Positions 1 through 6,407 of a DNA stretch of 24,311 nucleotides are shown in pieces. The notes below the pieces were generated by a model. The model saw only the letters and a program-made list of their open reading frames with translations, ran no database searches and was not told the DNA's origin. The translations under genes were made by a program, and so were the position numbers. The stretch lies in assembly GCA_039024435.1 (NCBI GenBank), contig JBCCQH010000115.1, forward strand, positions 1 to 24,311, in the 5' to 3' direction. The stretch comes from JBCCQH01 sp039024435 (GTDB lineage: Bacteria; Bacteroidota; Bacteroidia; J057; JADKCL01). Position 1 is the stretch's first letter. The number at the start of each line of letters is the position of its first letter.

Positions 1-139
1 GATTTTGCTATGGCATCTTTTTCCGCCTCTCTTCAGCTATTTTCTCGCCCATAGCTTTGGCTATGGACTCCAAAATGAGCTTTGAGAGACAAAAAAATCT
101 GCGATAGCAAATTTCACAAACCAATTTTAAACAGCCTCT
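1..139 (-). repeat. Left copy of terminal inverted repeat (IS/MITE-like end)
   Basis: Read on the minus strand from base 139 this begins AGAGGCTGTTTAAAATTGG and matches the right end of the window (24164-24302) with about 7 mismatches in 139 bases, without gaps. The tip AGAGGCTGTTTAAAA faces the unique DNA and looks like the terminal inverted repeat of an insertion sequence or MITE, with the element body lying outside the window. Bases about 4-112 form a long imperfect palindrome around CCATAGC-TTTG-GCTATGG. No transposase reading frame is visible inside the copy. The outermost base of the repeat is also part of the stop codon of the neighbouring broken gene. Confidence 0.85.
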
Positions 140-831
140 TAAATGGCCCTTAGTAAAACATCATTTACCTGAACAGGTCCCCTATCAAGCCCTCGCAACA
201 ATGCCTCCAATCCATCCTCGACCGCTGACCTCAGATCAATGGTCAATGAATAATTTCCCGGAGAATCCTCAACGACCTCAGAGATCGAGTGGATCAGCCC
301 TTCATCATGGGCGTTCCAACGATTGCGCGCAGTATTGAGAAGGTCGGTCAGAGCCGTTGCTTGGCCTCCTACCCCGGTGATCTCCATTCGGACATGCGGC
401 AGGACCATCACCTCGTACTGGACCGGGAAACTGAACGCATCTGGGGCAAACGGTTGATCCGGCGGCTGGCCTAGGATCTCATGTACGTCAGCAACCGGCA
501 AATTATCCAGGTGGACCACCAGCTCATCTACCTCTTGTGTCGGCAGAACTGGATCAGAGCCTTCCACGGGCCCCCACGCGATCAGGGCAGTCACAGCGGC
601 TGTTCCCAGGAAGAGATCGGCCTTGACCCAGGACAGCATTTGATTGTTCTGCACGGCAAAGCCTTCGGCATCGTGCGGCAGGATCAGCGCGGTATCAGGT
701 CATTTTTCGCCCGTTTGGGTCAAAAAGTTGGCCTCAATGCCTCGCCCAAGCGCTTCGATGAATCGCGGATGCGCCCCCGTTGCGGTGGCAAACTCCTGTA
801 TGTATGCGGGGATGGTTTTCATGGTATTCAT
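139..831 (-). pseudogene. Unknown protein, about 230 codons, interrupted by in-frame TGA
   Basis: One minus-strand frame runs from ATG at 831 to TAA at 141-139, broken only by a TGA at 702-700. The first part encodes about 43 residues (MNTMKTIPAYIQEF... to ...TGEK). After the stop the same frame continues with PDTALILPHDAEGF and then the rest, which could restart at a GTG at 654 to give 171 residues. A hydrophobic stretch near ADLFLGTAAVTALIAW may be a membrane or signal segment; the remainder is soluble-looking. I recognise no family. The start lies 2 bases after the stop of the upstream small gene (TGA GT ATG), as in an operon. The stop codon falls on the edge of the left repeat, so the 3' end may be truncated by insertion. 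The TGA could be a real mutation (CGA to TGA is a simple route) or a sequencing error. Confidence 0.6.
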
Positions 832-833
832 AC

Positions 834-1078
834 TCAAAACGCGTGGCGCATTGCAGTTCGCACAATAGTCCAAACAAGTGGAATGAGAAAATCATCCGCG
901 AGGCCAACACCGGACAGGCCATCGAGGACAATTGCCGCAAGCGCGATGATCCCGATTGCGGCAAATTCCCCAACGATGCCGGGATTTTCTTCCCGCCATT
1001 GCCCGGTGGCGCGGGTAGTATCCAGCCCCCCTCGTAAATCCGCTGAACCAGGTCAATGATGTGGTCACCAATGGATAA
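834..1078 (-). pseudogene. Small membrane protein gene with probable G-run frameshift
   Basis: Two overlapping minus-strand frames together look like one gene of about 80 codons. The upstream part reads IGDHIIDLVQRIYEGG, and after the six-G run (1026-1031, C on the plus strand) another frame reads LDTTRATGQWREENPG and then a hydrophobic helix (FAAIGIIALAAIVL), ending at TGA 836-834. One extra G would join them. No ATG is seen at the 5' end: the frame opens just after TAA at 1081-1079, so the start codon is either non-standard (ATT or TTA region) or lost. The next gene begins 2 bases downstream, which supports this being a genuine reading frame. The family is unknown; a single-pass membrane protein is the most that can be said. 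Confidence 0.45.
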
Positions 1079-1104
1079 TTAAGCAACTTCCAATTCCCCC
1101 AGGC

Positions 1105-1830
1105 CTACCCCCGACCCGAAAAGGCCACGCGCTGCGCACCGCGGGCCGCGCGCAGGTGGGAAAAGGAGTAGCGGGACTGGCCGGTCCGGTAACGGGTTCG
1201 TACGGAGGCGGCAGGCTGCTTTGTTTTTTCTTTGGCGTCCGCCCGCACGATCACAAAGAGGTGGGACCGCGACCGCTGGTTTTTCGGCTCGTGCTTCACC
1301 AGGCGACCTCCGACGGCTTGGACCGCGGCTTCCACCTCGGCGACCGAGTACTCCCGGGCTTTGCTCCGGTTGGGGCGGTCCGGCTGGCCGATGCCCAGGC
1401 GCCGCAACACCGACCGGGAACGCCGACCTCCAAGAACGTCTTGGGCCCAAGCCGGCAAGCGCCGCCATCCCCGGGACGGGACCGCGCTGACGAGGAGGAG
1501 CATCTCCGATACCCGCAGGGACTCGCGGATCAGATGCTCGGGCGAGGGGGCGTATTGCAGGGTATCGATGGCACTGGCCACGGCAAAATGGTCGGCGGAA
1601 TAAGGAAGGTGGCGCCCGTCAAACAATACCGGAGTCCGATCCCCCCGACTGCGGTCCGCCACGTCAACTTCGTGCAGTTCCAGCGCAGTCTGGCGGAGGA
1701 TTTCGTCTCCGGTGTACCCGGTCCCCGAACCAATGTCGAGAAATTTGCCCGCTTCGGGAAGAAAAGGGGCGAACTGCTGGTGAAGTTGGCGGGCACGGCA
1801 GACGAGAACTTGTCGAAGTAACTTTTTCAT
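1105..1830 (-). CDS. SAM-dependent class I methyltransferase
   Basis: The product is 241 residues if started at the ATG at 1830 (MKKLLRQVLVCRARQ). An in-frame extension to 2010 exists, but it is compositionally odd and I do not favour it. Residues 30-38 (FLDIGSGTG) are the glycine-rich SAM-binding motif I of class I methyltransferases. Later segments fit the fold: VLFDGRHLPYSADHF resembles the motif III region, and AIDTLQYAPSPEHLIRESLRV resembles the helix after strand 4 in Methyltransf_11 proteins. The substrate cannot be read from sequence; relatives often act on quinones, lipids or sugars. The last 40 residues are arginine/serine rich and unlike a folded domain, so a 3' frameshift or read-through is possible. 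It lies upstream of the two broken genes on the same strand and divergent from the 738-residue protein. Confidence 0.72.
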   Translation of the reverse strand: MKKLLRQVLVCRARQLHQQFAPFLPEAGKFLDIGSGTGYTGDEILRQTALELHEVDVADRSRGDRTPVLFDGRHLPYSADHFAVASAIDTLQYAPSPEHLIRESLRVSEMLLLVSAVPSRGWRRLPAWAQDVLGGRRSRSVLRRLGIGQPDRPNRSKAREYSVAEVEAAVQAVGGRLVKHEPKNQRSRSHLFVIVRADAKEKTKQPAASVRTRYRTGQSRYSFSHLRAARGAQRVAFSGRG

Positions 1831-2217
1831 GATTGGCAACGGTGGTTGCGAAGGCCAGTGGAAGAGCGGGAGAACCCGCGGCACCAGAAGGTCGATTTTC
1901 CGGCGGCTTCGCTGATTTTTATTGCAGTAGTGGTCGCAATTCCTGAGCAAATAGCTTTGCGGGGTCGATCCCGCGGGCGTTTCGTGAGCCGGGTTCCATT
2001 GGGAGTCCAACCTGAACCCTACACGATAAAATTAGCTCCAGCATCCCGGGAATACTATCAATGGTGTTCCCAATCCTGGTGGTTTTGGCCGCCCGGTTCG
2101 CCGAAAGAATTGCGCCTAATTCCTACTGGTGCATTGACAATCCTCCAACAAAAGCGTACTTTTAGAATAACAAAACAAGCGCAGCCTTTCCTTTGAACGT
2201 TTTACATTACGAACAAG
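1831..2217. other. Intergenic region between divergent genes
   Basis: This 387-base stretch separates the methyltransferase (minus) from the 738-residue protein (plus). Frames through it on both strands have no recognisable domain or plausible start. It contains a short inverted repeat (GGGAATAC / GTGTTCCC, 2048-2071) and a candidate promoter at 2134-2163 for the plus-strand gene. Nothing else is visible. Confidence 0.5.
2134..2163 (+). promoter_or_regulatory. Candidate Bacteroidota-type promoter for the 738-residue protein gene
   Basis: TTG (2134-2136, within TTGACA) lies 20 bases before TACTTTT (2157-2163). This fits the phylum's -33 TTG / -7 TAnnTTTG arrangement with one mismatch at the last -7 position. 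It is about 55 bases upstream of the ATG at 2218. Confidence 0.4.
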
Positions 2218-4434
2218 ATGAAAAAACGAACTGCAAAGGAAAGCCAGGATCTTTCCCCCCGTAATTCTCAGGCTTCGAGCGCCCGGTCCTTTCCGGCGGC
2301 GCAAACCAGTTATCCCACCGCCCCCGCGGCGGATCAGGAAGCCCCCCTACAATTGATGCTCTCCGCGTATGCCGGCCCGGACGTGCTGGTGCAAGGCTAC
2401 AATTTCAGCCAGACCGACGTGGGCAGCTATTTCCAGACACCATCGCCCAAAGGGCTGACCATCGGGCTGCTGATCAGCTACCGGGTGGGGTCACGACCGA
2501 TCTTCCAAACTTTTCGCCCCGTACAAACCCTGACCGGTACTACCTACCAAAAGCACGGTACCATTGCCCCCTCGCTCCGTAGTGCGTTCGTACTGCTGCA
2601 GCGGAGTGCGGTGCCTGCGGGTATCCTCGCCCTCGAAGGCAATGAGGAAAAAGAAGACAGCGACGACGATGATGACAGCGGCGGTGACGAAGAACTTTTC
2701 CTTATGGAAGAGGAAGCCGACGTCGCGCTTGAGGAAAAGGAAGATCCCACCGAGTTACTCGGTGAGGCGAATATGGCCGAGGTCAAAAGCGACGGCGGAA
2801 CTGGCGCCGATGGCCAGTGGGTCGACGGCGGCGGACTTTTCCCCGGCCTCGAAGTCAAAAAGACCGGCGGTAAGGTGACCCGCTACCGCAAAAAGGGCAA
2901 AGTAAAGGAGTACAATTGGAACAACAATGCTCTGAAAACCCGTTTTCGCCTCGGGGGCGCACGCGGCCCCGGCAATGCGGAGATCATCGAAACCCACAAA
3001 GCCACGAGCTTCAAATACGTGCAGCCGGACGAAGAGGAAGTCCCCGCCAAATCGGTCGGCTACATCGGCAATGTGCCGGCTCCGCAGTACGCCACCGACA
3101 ACACCGCCGACAAGCCAGCTTCCAAGCTGCACGAAATGTACATGGGCGCCTTCCCCGAGGCCCAAGCGCCCTACCGCATGCGGACCGTCTTTGGGCTAAA
3201 TATCATCGACGACGTCCGCGATCTCGCCAAATCCACCGATGATACCCGCAAAGCCTTGCTGGCGACCCTCGTGCAGGAACAGGGCAAGATCAACACCCAG
3301 GATGGTTACGGCGCGGTGATCGGCTATTTGCTCGCCTACCCCATCCAGGACAAGATGCACCAAAACGGCCGGGTACCCGCCGATTACGTCCGCAAAGTCA
3401 TCGCCCTGACTTCGGGCGCCAACCTTGGGAAGGCCAACTTTCCATTTGCCGGGGTCCGCTACGGCATGATGTACAGCAGTATTGCGAAGCGGTTTGAAAC
3501 TGATCTCAAGAAATACAACTACGATGTCTTCTACCACACCGGCGATGCGGACCTCATTTCACTGCATCCCCAAGGCGATGAGGAAAACAGCGTGTTTGAG
3601 GAATATTCGGCCTACATCGAGGGCCAGCGCAGCGGCACCGATACCTCCGACATCGCCCGACTCGGGGGCTCTTATCAGTTTGCGGACGCTGACATCTCCG
3701 CCGCTTTGACCACCAAATACGGAGTGGCGGTGCAAGACATCATGAATCGGACGGTGGCGATCACCAAACTGCTGAACGAGTTTGACATGAAGTTCCGCAG
3801 CATCATGAATGTGGGCACACCCGCCGGGTGGTTTGCCGAGCCGAACACCTTGCTCAATTCCAGTATTGTGGAACTGGATGCAATTGAAACGGCCATGACC
3901 CAACGCGCCGCCAAAAGCAAGGGGATGCCAGATTATGCCTTGCCCGTCCACAAGGAACTGCGCGACCTCGACGCCAAGGAAGCCCCCACGGAGTCGCATT
4001 TCCTCAATGATTCCAAGTACCGCCTCCAAACCAGCGCCCGCCACGACCTGCCTGCGGGCTATGTTTCCTCCGCTGATACCGGAGCGGGACTGCTCGAGGC
4101 CGGTCGGCAGTTCCACAATGCCCAGTTCCGCAGTTCCCAGGTGTCCGCAATTTGGAGTGCGTCCTACAAGAGCCTCACCAAAACCAACGCGGGCAGTATC
4201 TATGGCTATTTGGTGCAGAATGCCAGCTCGCTCACTTTGGCTCACCTGCGCAAAGACAATCTGGTGGGATTGACCGATACCGTCGCGGTTGGAGTGGGCC
4301 ACGGGGCCTGGCAATGGATCAGTAAAGGCAACAACATTCTCGCCTTCCGGGAGATGACCGATAAGATGCAGAAGGTGCTGGTGGCTTACCATGCTACTGC
4401 CGCCAAGATCACCCAGCAAATCCCCGACGCCTGA
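2218..4434 (+). CDS. Unknown 738-residue cysteine-free protein with acidic spacer
   Basis: I do not recognise the family. There is no signal peptide, no clear membrane helix and, by my reading, not a single cysteine in 738 residues. The order is: a Ser/Ala/Pro/Gln-rich, probably disordered start (1-40); a folded-looking segment (about 42-140, APLQLMLSAYAGPDVL...); a strongly acidic low-complexity run (about 143-180, EEKEDSDDDDDSGGDEE...); a Lys/Arg-rich patch (about 213-240); then a long alpha/beta or helical region from about 300 to the end. That region includes FYHTGDADLISLHPQ (about 439-453), whose DAD could bind metal but is unproven. The start ATG follows a plausible promoter. A thioesterase gene follows after 51 bases on the same strand. 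The disordered start followed by PLQLM loosely recalls cargo proteins of extracellular contractile injection systems, but no such machinery is in the window, so this is only a hypothesis. Confidence 0.75.
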   Translation: MKKRTAKESQDLSPRNSQASSARSFPAAQTSYPTAPAADQEAPLQLMLSAYAGPDVLVQGYNFSQTDVGSYFQTPSPKGLTIGLLISYRVGSRPIFQTFRPVQTLTGTTYQKHGTIAPSLRSAFVLLQRSAVPAGILALEGNEEKEDSDDDDDSGGDEELFLMEEEADVALEEKEDPTELLGEANMAEVKSDGGTGADGQWVDGGGLFPGLEVKKTGGKVTRYRKKGKVKEYNWNNNALKTRFRLGGARGPGNAEIIETHKATSFKYVQPDEEEVPAKSVGYIGNVPAPQYATDNTADKPASKLHEMYMGAFPEAQAPYRMRTVFGLNIIDDVRDLAKSTDDTRKALLATLVQEQGKINTQDGYGAVIGYLLAYPIQDKMHQNGRVPADYVRKVIALTSGANLGKANFPFAGVRYGMMYSSIAKRFETDLKKYNYDVFYHTGDADLISLHPQGDEENSVFEEYSAYIEGQRSGTDTSDIARLGGSYQFADADISAALTTKYGVAVQDIMNRTVAITKLLNEFDMKFRSIMNVGTPAGWFAEPNTLLNSSIVELDAIETAMTQRAAKSKGMPDYALPVHKELRDLDAKEAPTESHFLNDSKYRLQTSARHDLPAGYVSSADTGAGLLEAGRQFHNAQFRSSQVSAIWSASYKSLTKTNAGSIYGYLVQNASSLTLAHLRKDNLVGLTDTVAVGVGHGAWQWISKGNNILAFREMTDKMQKVLVAYHATAAKITQQIPDA

Positions 4435-4485
4435 TTGCGGCCAAACAGTCCGGCGGATTTTGGGTTTCCCTTCCAAAGCCCACAC

Positions 4486-5052
4486 ATGGAACGACCCGAA
4501 ATCCGACCGGTCCGTTATTCGCAGACCACAATTACTGAACTGATGATTCCCGCCTACGCCAACTTTGGGGGGAAGATTCACGGTGGCTTTATCCTCAGTC
4601 TGATGGACAAAATCGCCTACGCCTGCGCGGCCAAGCACTCCGGCGGCTACTGTGTGACGGTTTCCGTAGACCGGGTGGATTTCCGCGCTCCGGTCGAAGT
4701 CGGAGAACTGGTTTCCCTCCTGGGTTCGGTCAACTACGTCGGGAACTCCTCGATGGTGGTCGGCATCCGGGTGGAGGCGGAAAATGTCAAACTCGGCACC
4801 ACCCGCCACACCAATACGTCGTACTTCACCATGGTCGCCAAAGACGAGCAAGCTCAGCCGACCCGGGTTCCCCGCCTGTGCCTGGAAAGCCGGGATCAGG
4901 TGCGCCGCTACCTCGAAGCGATCAAGCGCATCGAACTGCGCAACCGCTTCCAAACCGAACTCGACGATGAGAAATCTCAACTCAACATCGAGACGGAGCT
5001 GCACTTGCTGGAAGGACACCGCTGCGAAATCGCCGCCGGGGTATTTCCCTGA
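4486..5052 (+). CDS. Acyl-CoA thioesterase, hotdog fold (YciA/ACOT-like)
   Basis: The 188-residue product hydrolyses acyl-CoA thioesters to free fatty acid and CoA in the cytoplasm, judged by family. The hotdog core is clear: N26-FGG-KIHGG-F-x4-MD41 contains the conserved Asn, the Gly-rich turn at the start of the central helix and the Asp used in catalysis in this family. It is followed by VSVDRVDFRAPVEVGELV and SSMVVGIRVEAEN strands, and a conserved TSYFTMVA ending strand. The last 60 residues form a charged helical extension (RRYLEAIKRIELRNRFQ...) beyond a minimal hotdog. I start at the ATG at 4486 (MERPEIRPVRY) rather than an in-frame TTG at 4435, because the upstream codons do not resemble the family. 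It is likely cotranscribed with the gene upstream. Confidence 0.85.
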   Translation: MERPEIRPVRYSQTTITELMIPAYANFGGKIHGGFILSLMDKIAYACAAKHSGGYCVTVSVDRVDFRAPVEVGELVSLLGSVNYVGNSSMVVGIRVEAENVKLGTTRHTNTSYFTMVAKDEQAQPTRVPRLCLESRDQVRRYLEAIKRIELRNRFQTELDDEKSQLNIETELHLLEGHRCEIAAGVFP

Positions 5053-5323
5053 TTCAAACCCCGAAAATCTCAACGTACGTCCTACCGGGTGTCAAGCCTC
5101 CCGGACTGGGTGGTCGGGGGAAAGGCATCAATCGCTCCGGGCTGAGGCACAGCACTCCAACGGAGAATATTCAATGCTTGCATGGAACTGGGTTCACCCG
5201 GGCAAATGGTTCCCCAACCGCTTTTCCACCCTGGGCCAGCATCTCGCACTCCATTTTTTTTCCATAAAAATCGCCCCCAATTCTCTAAAAAAGCCGGTTC
5301 GAAAAAATTAACTTAGTGTGGCA
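5053..5323. other. Non-coding gap after the thioesterase gene
   Basis: Frames here are out-of-register continuations of the thioesterase gene or have no plausible start. I see a T-rich stretch (about 5252-5263), weak CCGGG/CCCGG pairing near 5090-5106 that might help terminate transcription, and an AT-rich run leading into the promoter at 5324. I find no tRNA and no recognised RNA motif. Confidence 0.4.
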
Positions 5324-5353
5324 TTGACACTTATAAAAGTTTGTTTAAATTTG
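5324..5353 (+). promoter_or_regulatory. Strong Bacteroidota-type promoter
   Basis: TTG (5324-5326, within TTGACA) is followed after 19 bases by a perfect TAnnTTTG element, TAAATTTG (5346-5353). The predicted transcription start is near 5357-5360. No convincing protein-coding gene follows on this strand, which points to a non-coding RNA. Confidence 0.6.
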
Positions 5354-5359
5354 ATATGT

Positions 5360-5586
5360 ACGGTGAGATCGGATATGCATCGGCAATCTGTTGCCCAAAC
5401 GTGCCACCGACTTGCAAATTGAAAACCGCGGAGAAGCGAAAGTTGCGCTGCCCAACTGAATCAGAACCTCGGGAAAGTGCGGAAGCACTTCGAAACTGCT
5501 TCCACTCGTTCCTTCATAATAATTACAAATTGGATTCCCCATACTCGGGATGAACAAGCTCCGGAAACCGGGGCTTGTTTGGTTTT
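5360..5586 (+). ncRNA. Candidate structured small RNA, about 225 nt, class unknown
   Basis: The transcript is inferred from a strong promoter (5324-5353) and an intrinsic terminator (5553-5586) on the same strand. In between the sequence folds well by eye. CGGTG (5361-5365) pairs with CACCG (5405-5409) around a GGCAA-TCTG-TTGCC hairpin. AGTTG/CAACT pairs near 5441-5457. A long hairpin at 5472-5512 has 14 pairs (GGAA, AGT, GGAAGCA against TGCTTCC, ACT, TTCC) around the loop CTTCGAAAC. It does not match tRNA, tmRNA, RNase P or SRP RNA motifs that I know, and the locally closed 5' domain argues against a 6S-type rod. A 65-codon frame from ATG 5356 overlaps it, but it starts almost at the transcription start and looks non-coding. 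It runs convergent to the Gre-like gene. Confidence 0.42.
5553..5586 (+). terminator. Intrinsic terminator of the candidate small RNA
   Basis: AACAAGCTCCGG (5553-5564), loop AAA and CCGGGGCTTGTT (5568-5579) form a 12-pair stem with one G-T pair, followed by TGGTTTT. The T-run lies on the plus-strand side. It may also serve the convergent Gre-like gene, which stops 16 bases away. Confidence 0.65.
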
Positions 5587-5601
5587 GGGGGCGACGGGGG
5601 A

Positions 5602-6063
5602 TCAGCCCACCGCGAGTAGGGCAAAGGTGCGGCCATTGAAGGTTACCGTTTCGCCGGCCAGCTTGCCCTTCATCAGCTTGCCTACCGGGGAGACCGGCGA
5701 AATCGCCCAGTAGGTCTGCTCCGCCAGCTCGACCTTGCCGATTGCCGCAGAAAGGAAAAAGATCCCTTGGGGAGTTTCCACCAAACTGCCCAGGCCCACC
5801 CGGGAGTGAACTTGTGCAGGATCGATCCCATCGAGGGCCTGTTTTAACTGGGCTGACTGTGCGAGTTGAGCCGCGGCCTTGTCCCGCTCGATCTGCATCA
5901 TGGCCCGTCCCGTCTCGTACTTGTCCCCGGCGCTGCTCTTGGTATTTTCGTTGGCGGCCGCCTGGGCCTCTTCCATCGCCGTCCGCGCCGCCGCGATGCG
6001 GTCTTCGACCAGCGTGCAACAACGCGCGTGCAAAGCCATTTTGAGTTCCGGAGTGATGGGCAT
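5602..6063 (-). CDS. GreA/GreB-like transcription elongation factor family protein
   Basis: The 153-residue product starts with a helical coiled-coil segment (about 12-78) containing ENTKSSAGDKYETGRAMMQ at 39-57. This is the hallmark of a Bacteroidota Gre-related family that is often mislabelled 3-oxoacyl-ACP synthase. The second half (about 85-153, VGLGSLVETPQGIFFLSAAIG... to the end) fits the FKBP-like C-terminal domain that docks on the RNA polymerase secondary channel. By family it would modulate backtracked polymerase, but whether the acidic tip supports transcript cleavage is uncertain. The start is the ATG at 6063. It is divergent from the small basic gene at 6097 and convergent with the small RNA. 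Confidence 0.82.
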   Translation of the reverse strand: MPITPELKMALHARCCTLVEDRIAAARTAMEEAQAAANENTKSSAGDKYETGRAMMQIERDKAAAQLAQSAQLKQALDGIDPAQVHSRVGLGSLVETPQGIFFLSAAIGKVELAEQTYWAISPVSPVGKLMKGKLAGETVTFNGRTFALLAVG

Positions 6064-6096
6064 GGTGAAACTTCGTAAATTATCCTTGGAATAAAA

Positions 6097-6321
6097 ATGT
6101 TAAGAAATCAAGTTCCAAAATCATTTGAGAATAAGTACATTCGTGTGAAAGATCTAAAGAAACGAAAAAATACTATGGCCAGACAAAACGAAAGCAATTG
6201 GGATTACCAGCTTCGCCTTGCCTCAAAACGGGCACTCAGCACGGTTCCGTTCCGGAAGTCAAGCGCCCCGCGCAGTGCCACCCCAGTAAATAAGTCTCAA
6301 AAAAGTTCCACCCAGAAATAA
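6097..6321 (+). CDS. Small basic protein of unknown function
   Basis: The frame encodes 74 residues from ATG 6097, or 48 from the ATG at 6175 (MARQNESNWDYQLRLASKR...). The shorter form is more credible because the bases before 6175 are AT-rich and resemble leader DNA. The product is rich in Lys, Arg, Ser and Gln with a disordered tail, and has no recognisable domain. It lies upstream of the dGTPase on the same strand in the GC-poor segment, with a palindrome (6378-6396) in between. It may be a real small protein or part of the dGTPase leader. Confidence 0.35.
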   Translation: MLRNQVPKSFENKYIRVKDLKKRKNTMARQNESNWDYQLRLASKRALSTVPFRKSSAPRSATPVNKSQKSSTQK

Positions 6322-6377
6322 ATTCCCGCGACCCGGAAATTATATTTCCCCTTGTTTTCAATCTATGTATTATATTG

Positions 6378-6396
6378 TGTCCATCATTGGTGGACA
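6378..6396. promoter_or_regulatory. 19-bp palindrome before the dGTPase start (operator or hairpin)
   Basis: TGTCCATCATTGGTGGACA pairs at 8 of 9 positions around a single central base. It ends 11 bases before the ATG at 6408 and is followed by ATTTTTATTTTT. It could be a repressor operator over the transcription or translation start, or a weak terminator or attenuator hairpin. Confidence 0.4.
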
Positions 6397-6407
6397 TTTT
6401 TATTTTT

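Noticed and set aside
700..702. Selenocysteine or reassigned TGA
   Set aside because: Other genes in the window end on TGA, the residue context is not a known selenoprotein site, and a simple nonsense change explains it better.
1830..2010. N-terminal extension of the methyltransferase by 60 codons
   Set aside because: The extra residues do not look folded, and the ATG at 1830 gives the usual distance to the SAM motif.
1846..2196. Plus-strand frame of 116 codons across the divergent gap
   Set aside because: Composition is arginine-rich with no domain, and it covers the leader of the next gene including its promoter; it looks like an antisense shadow.
5356..5553. 65-codon frame MYGEIGYASAICC... 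inside the candidate small RNA
   Set aside because: Its start codon lies at or before the predicted transcription start, the peptide has no recognisable features, and strong RNA stems cross it.
5360..5586. Identification of the structured RNA as 6S, SRP, tmRNA or RNase P RNA
   Set aside because: None of the signature motifs I know is present, and the 5' end folds on itself rather than pairing with the 3' end.
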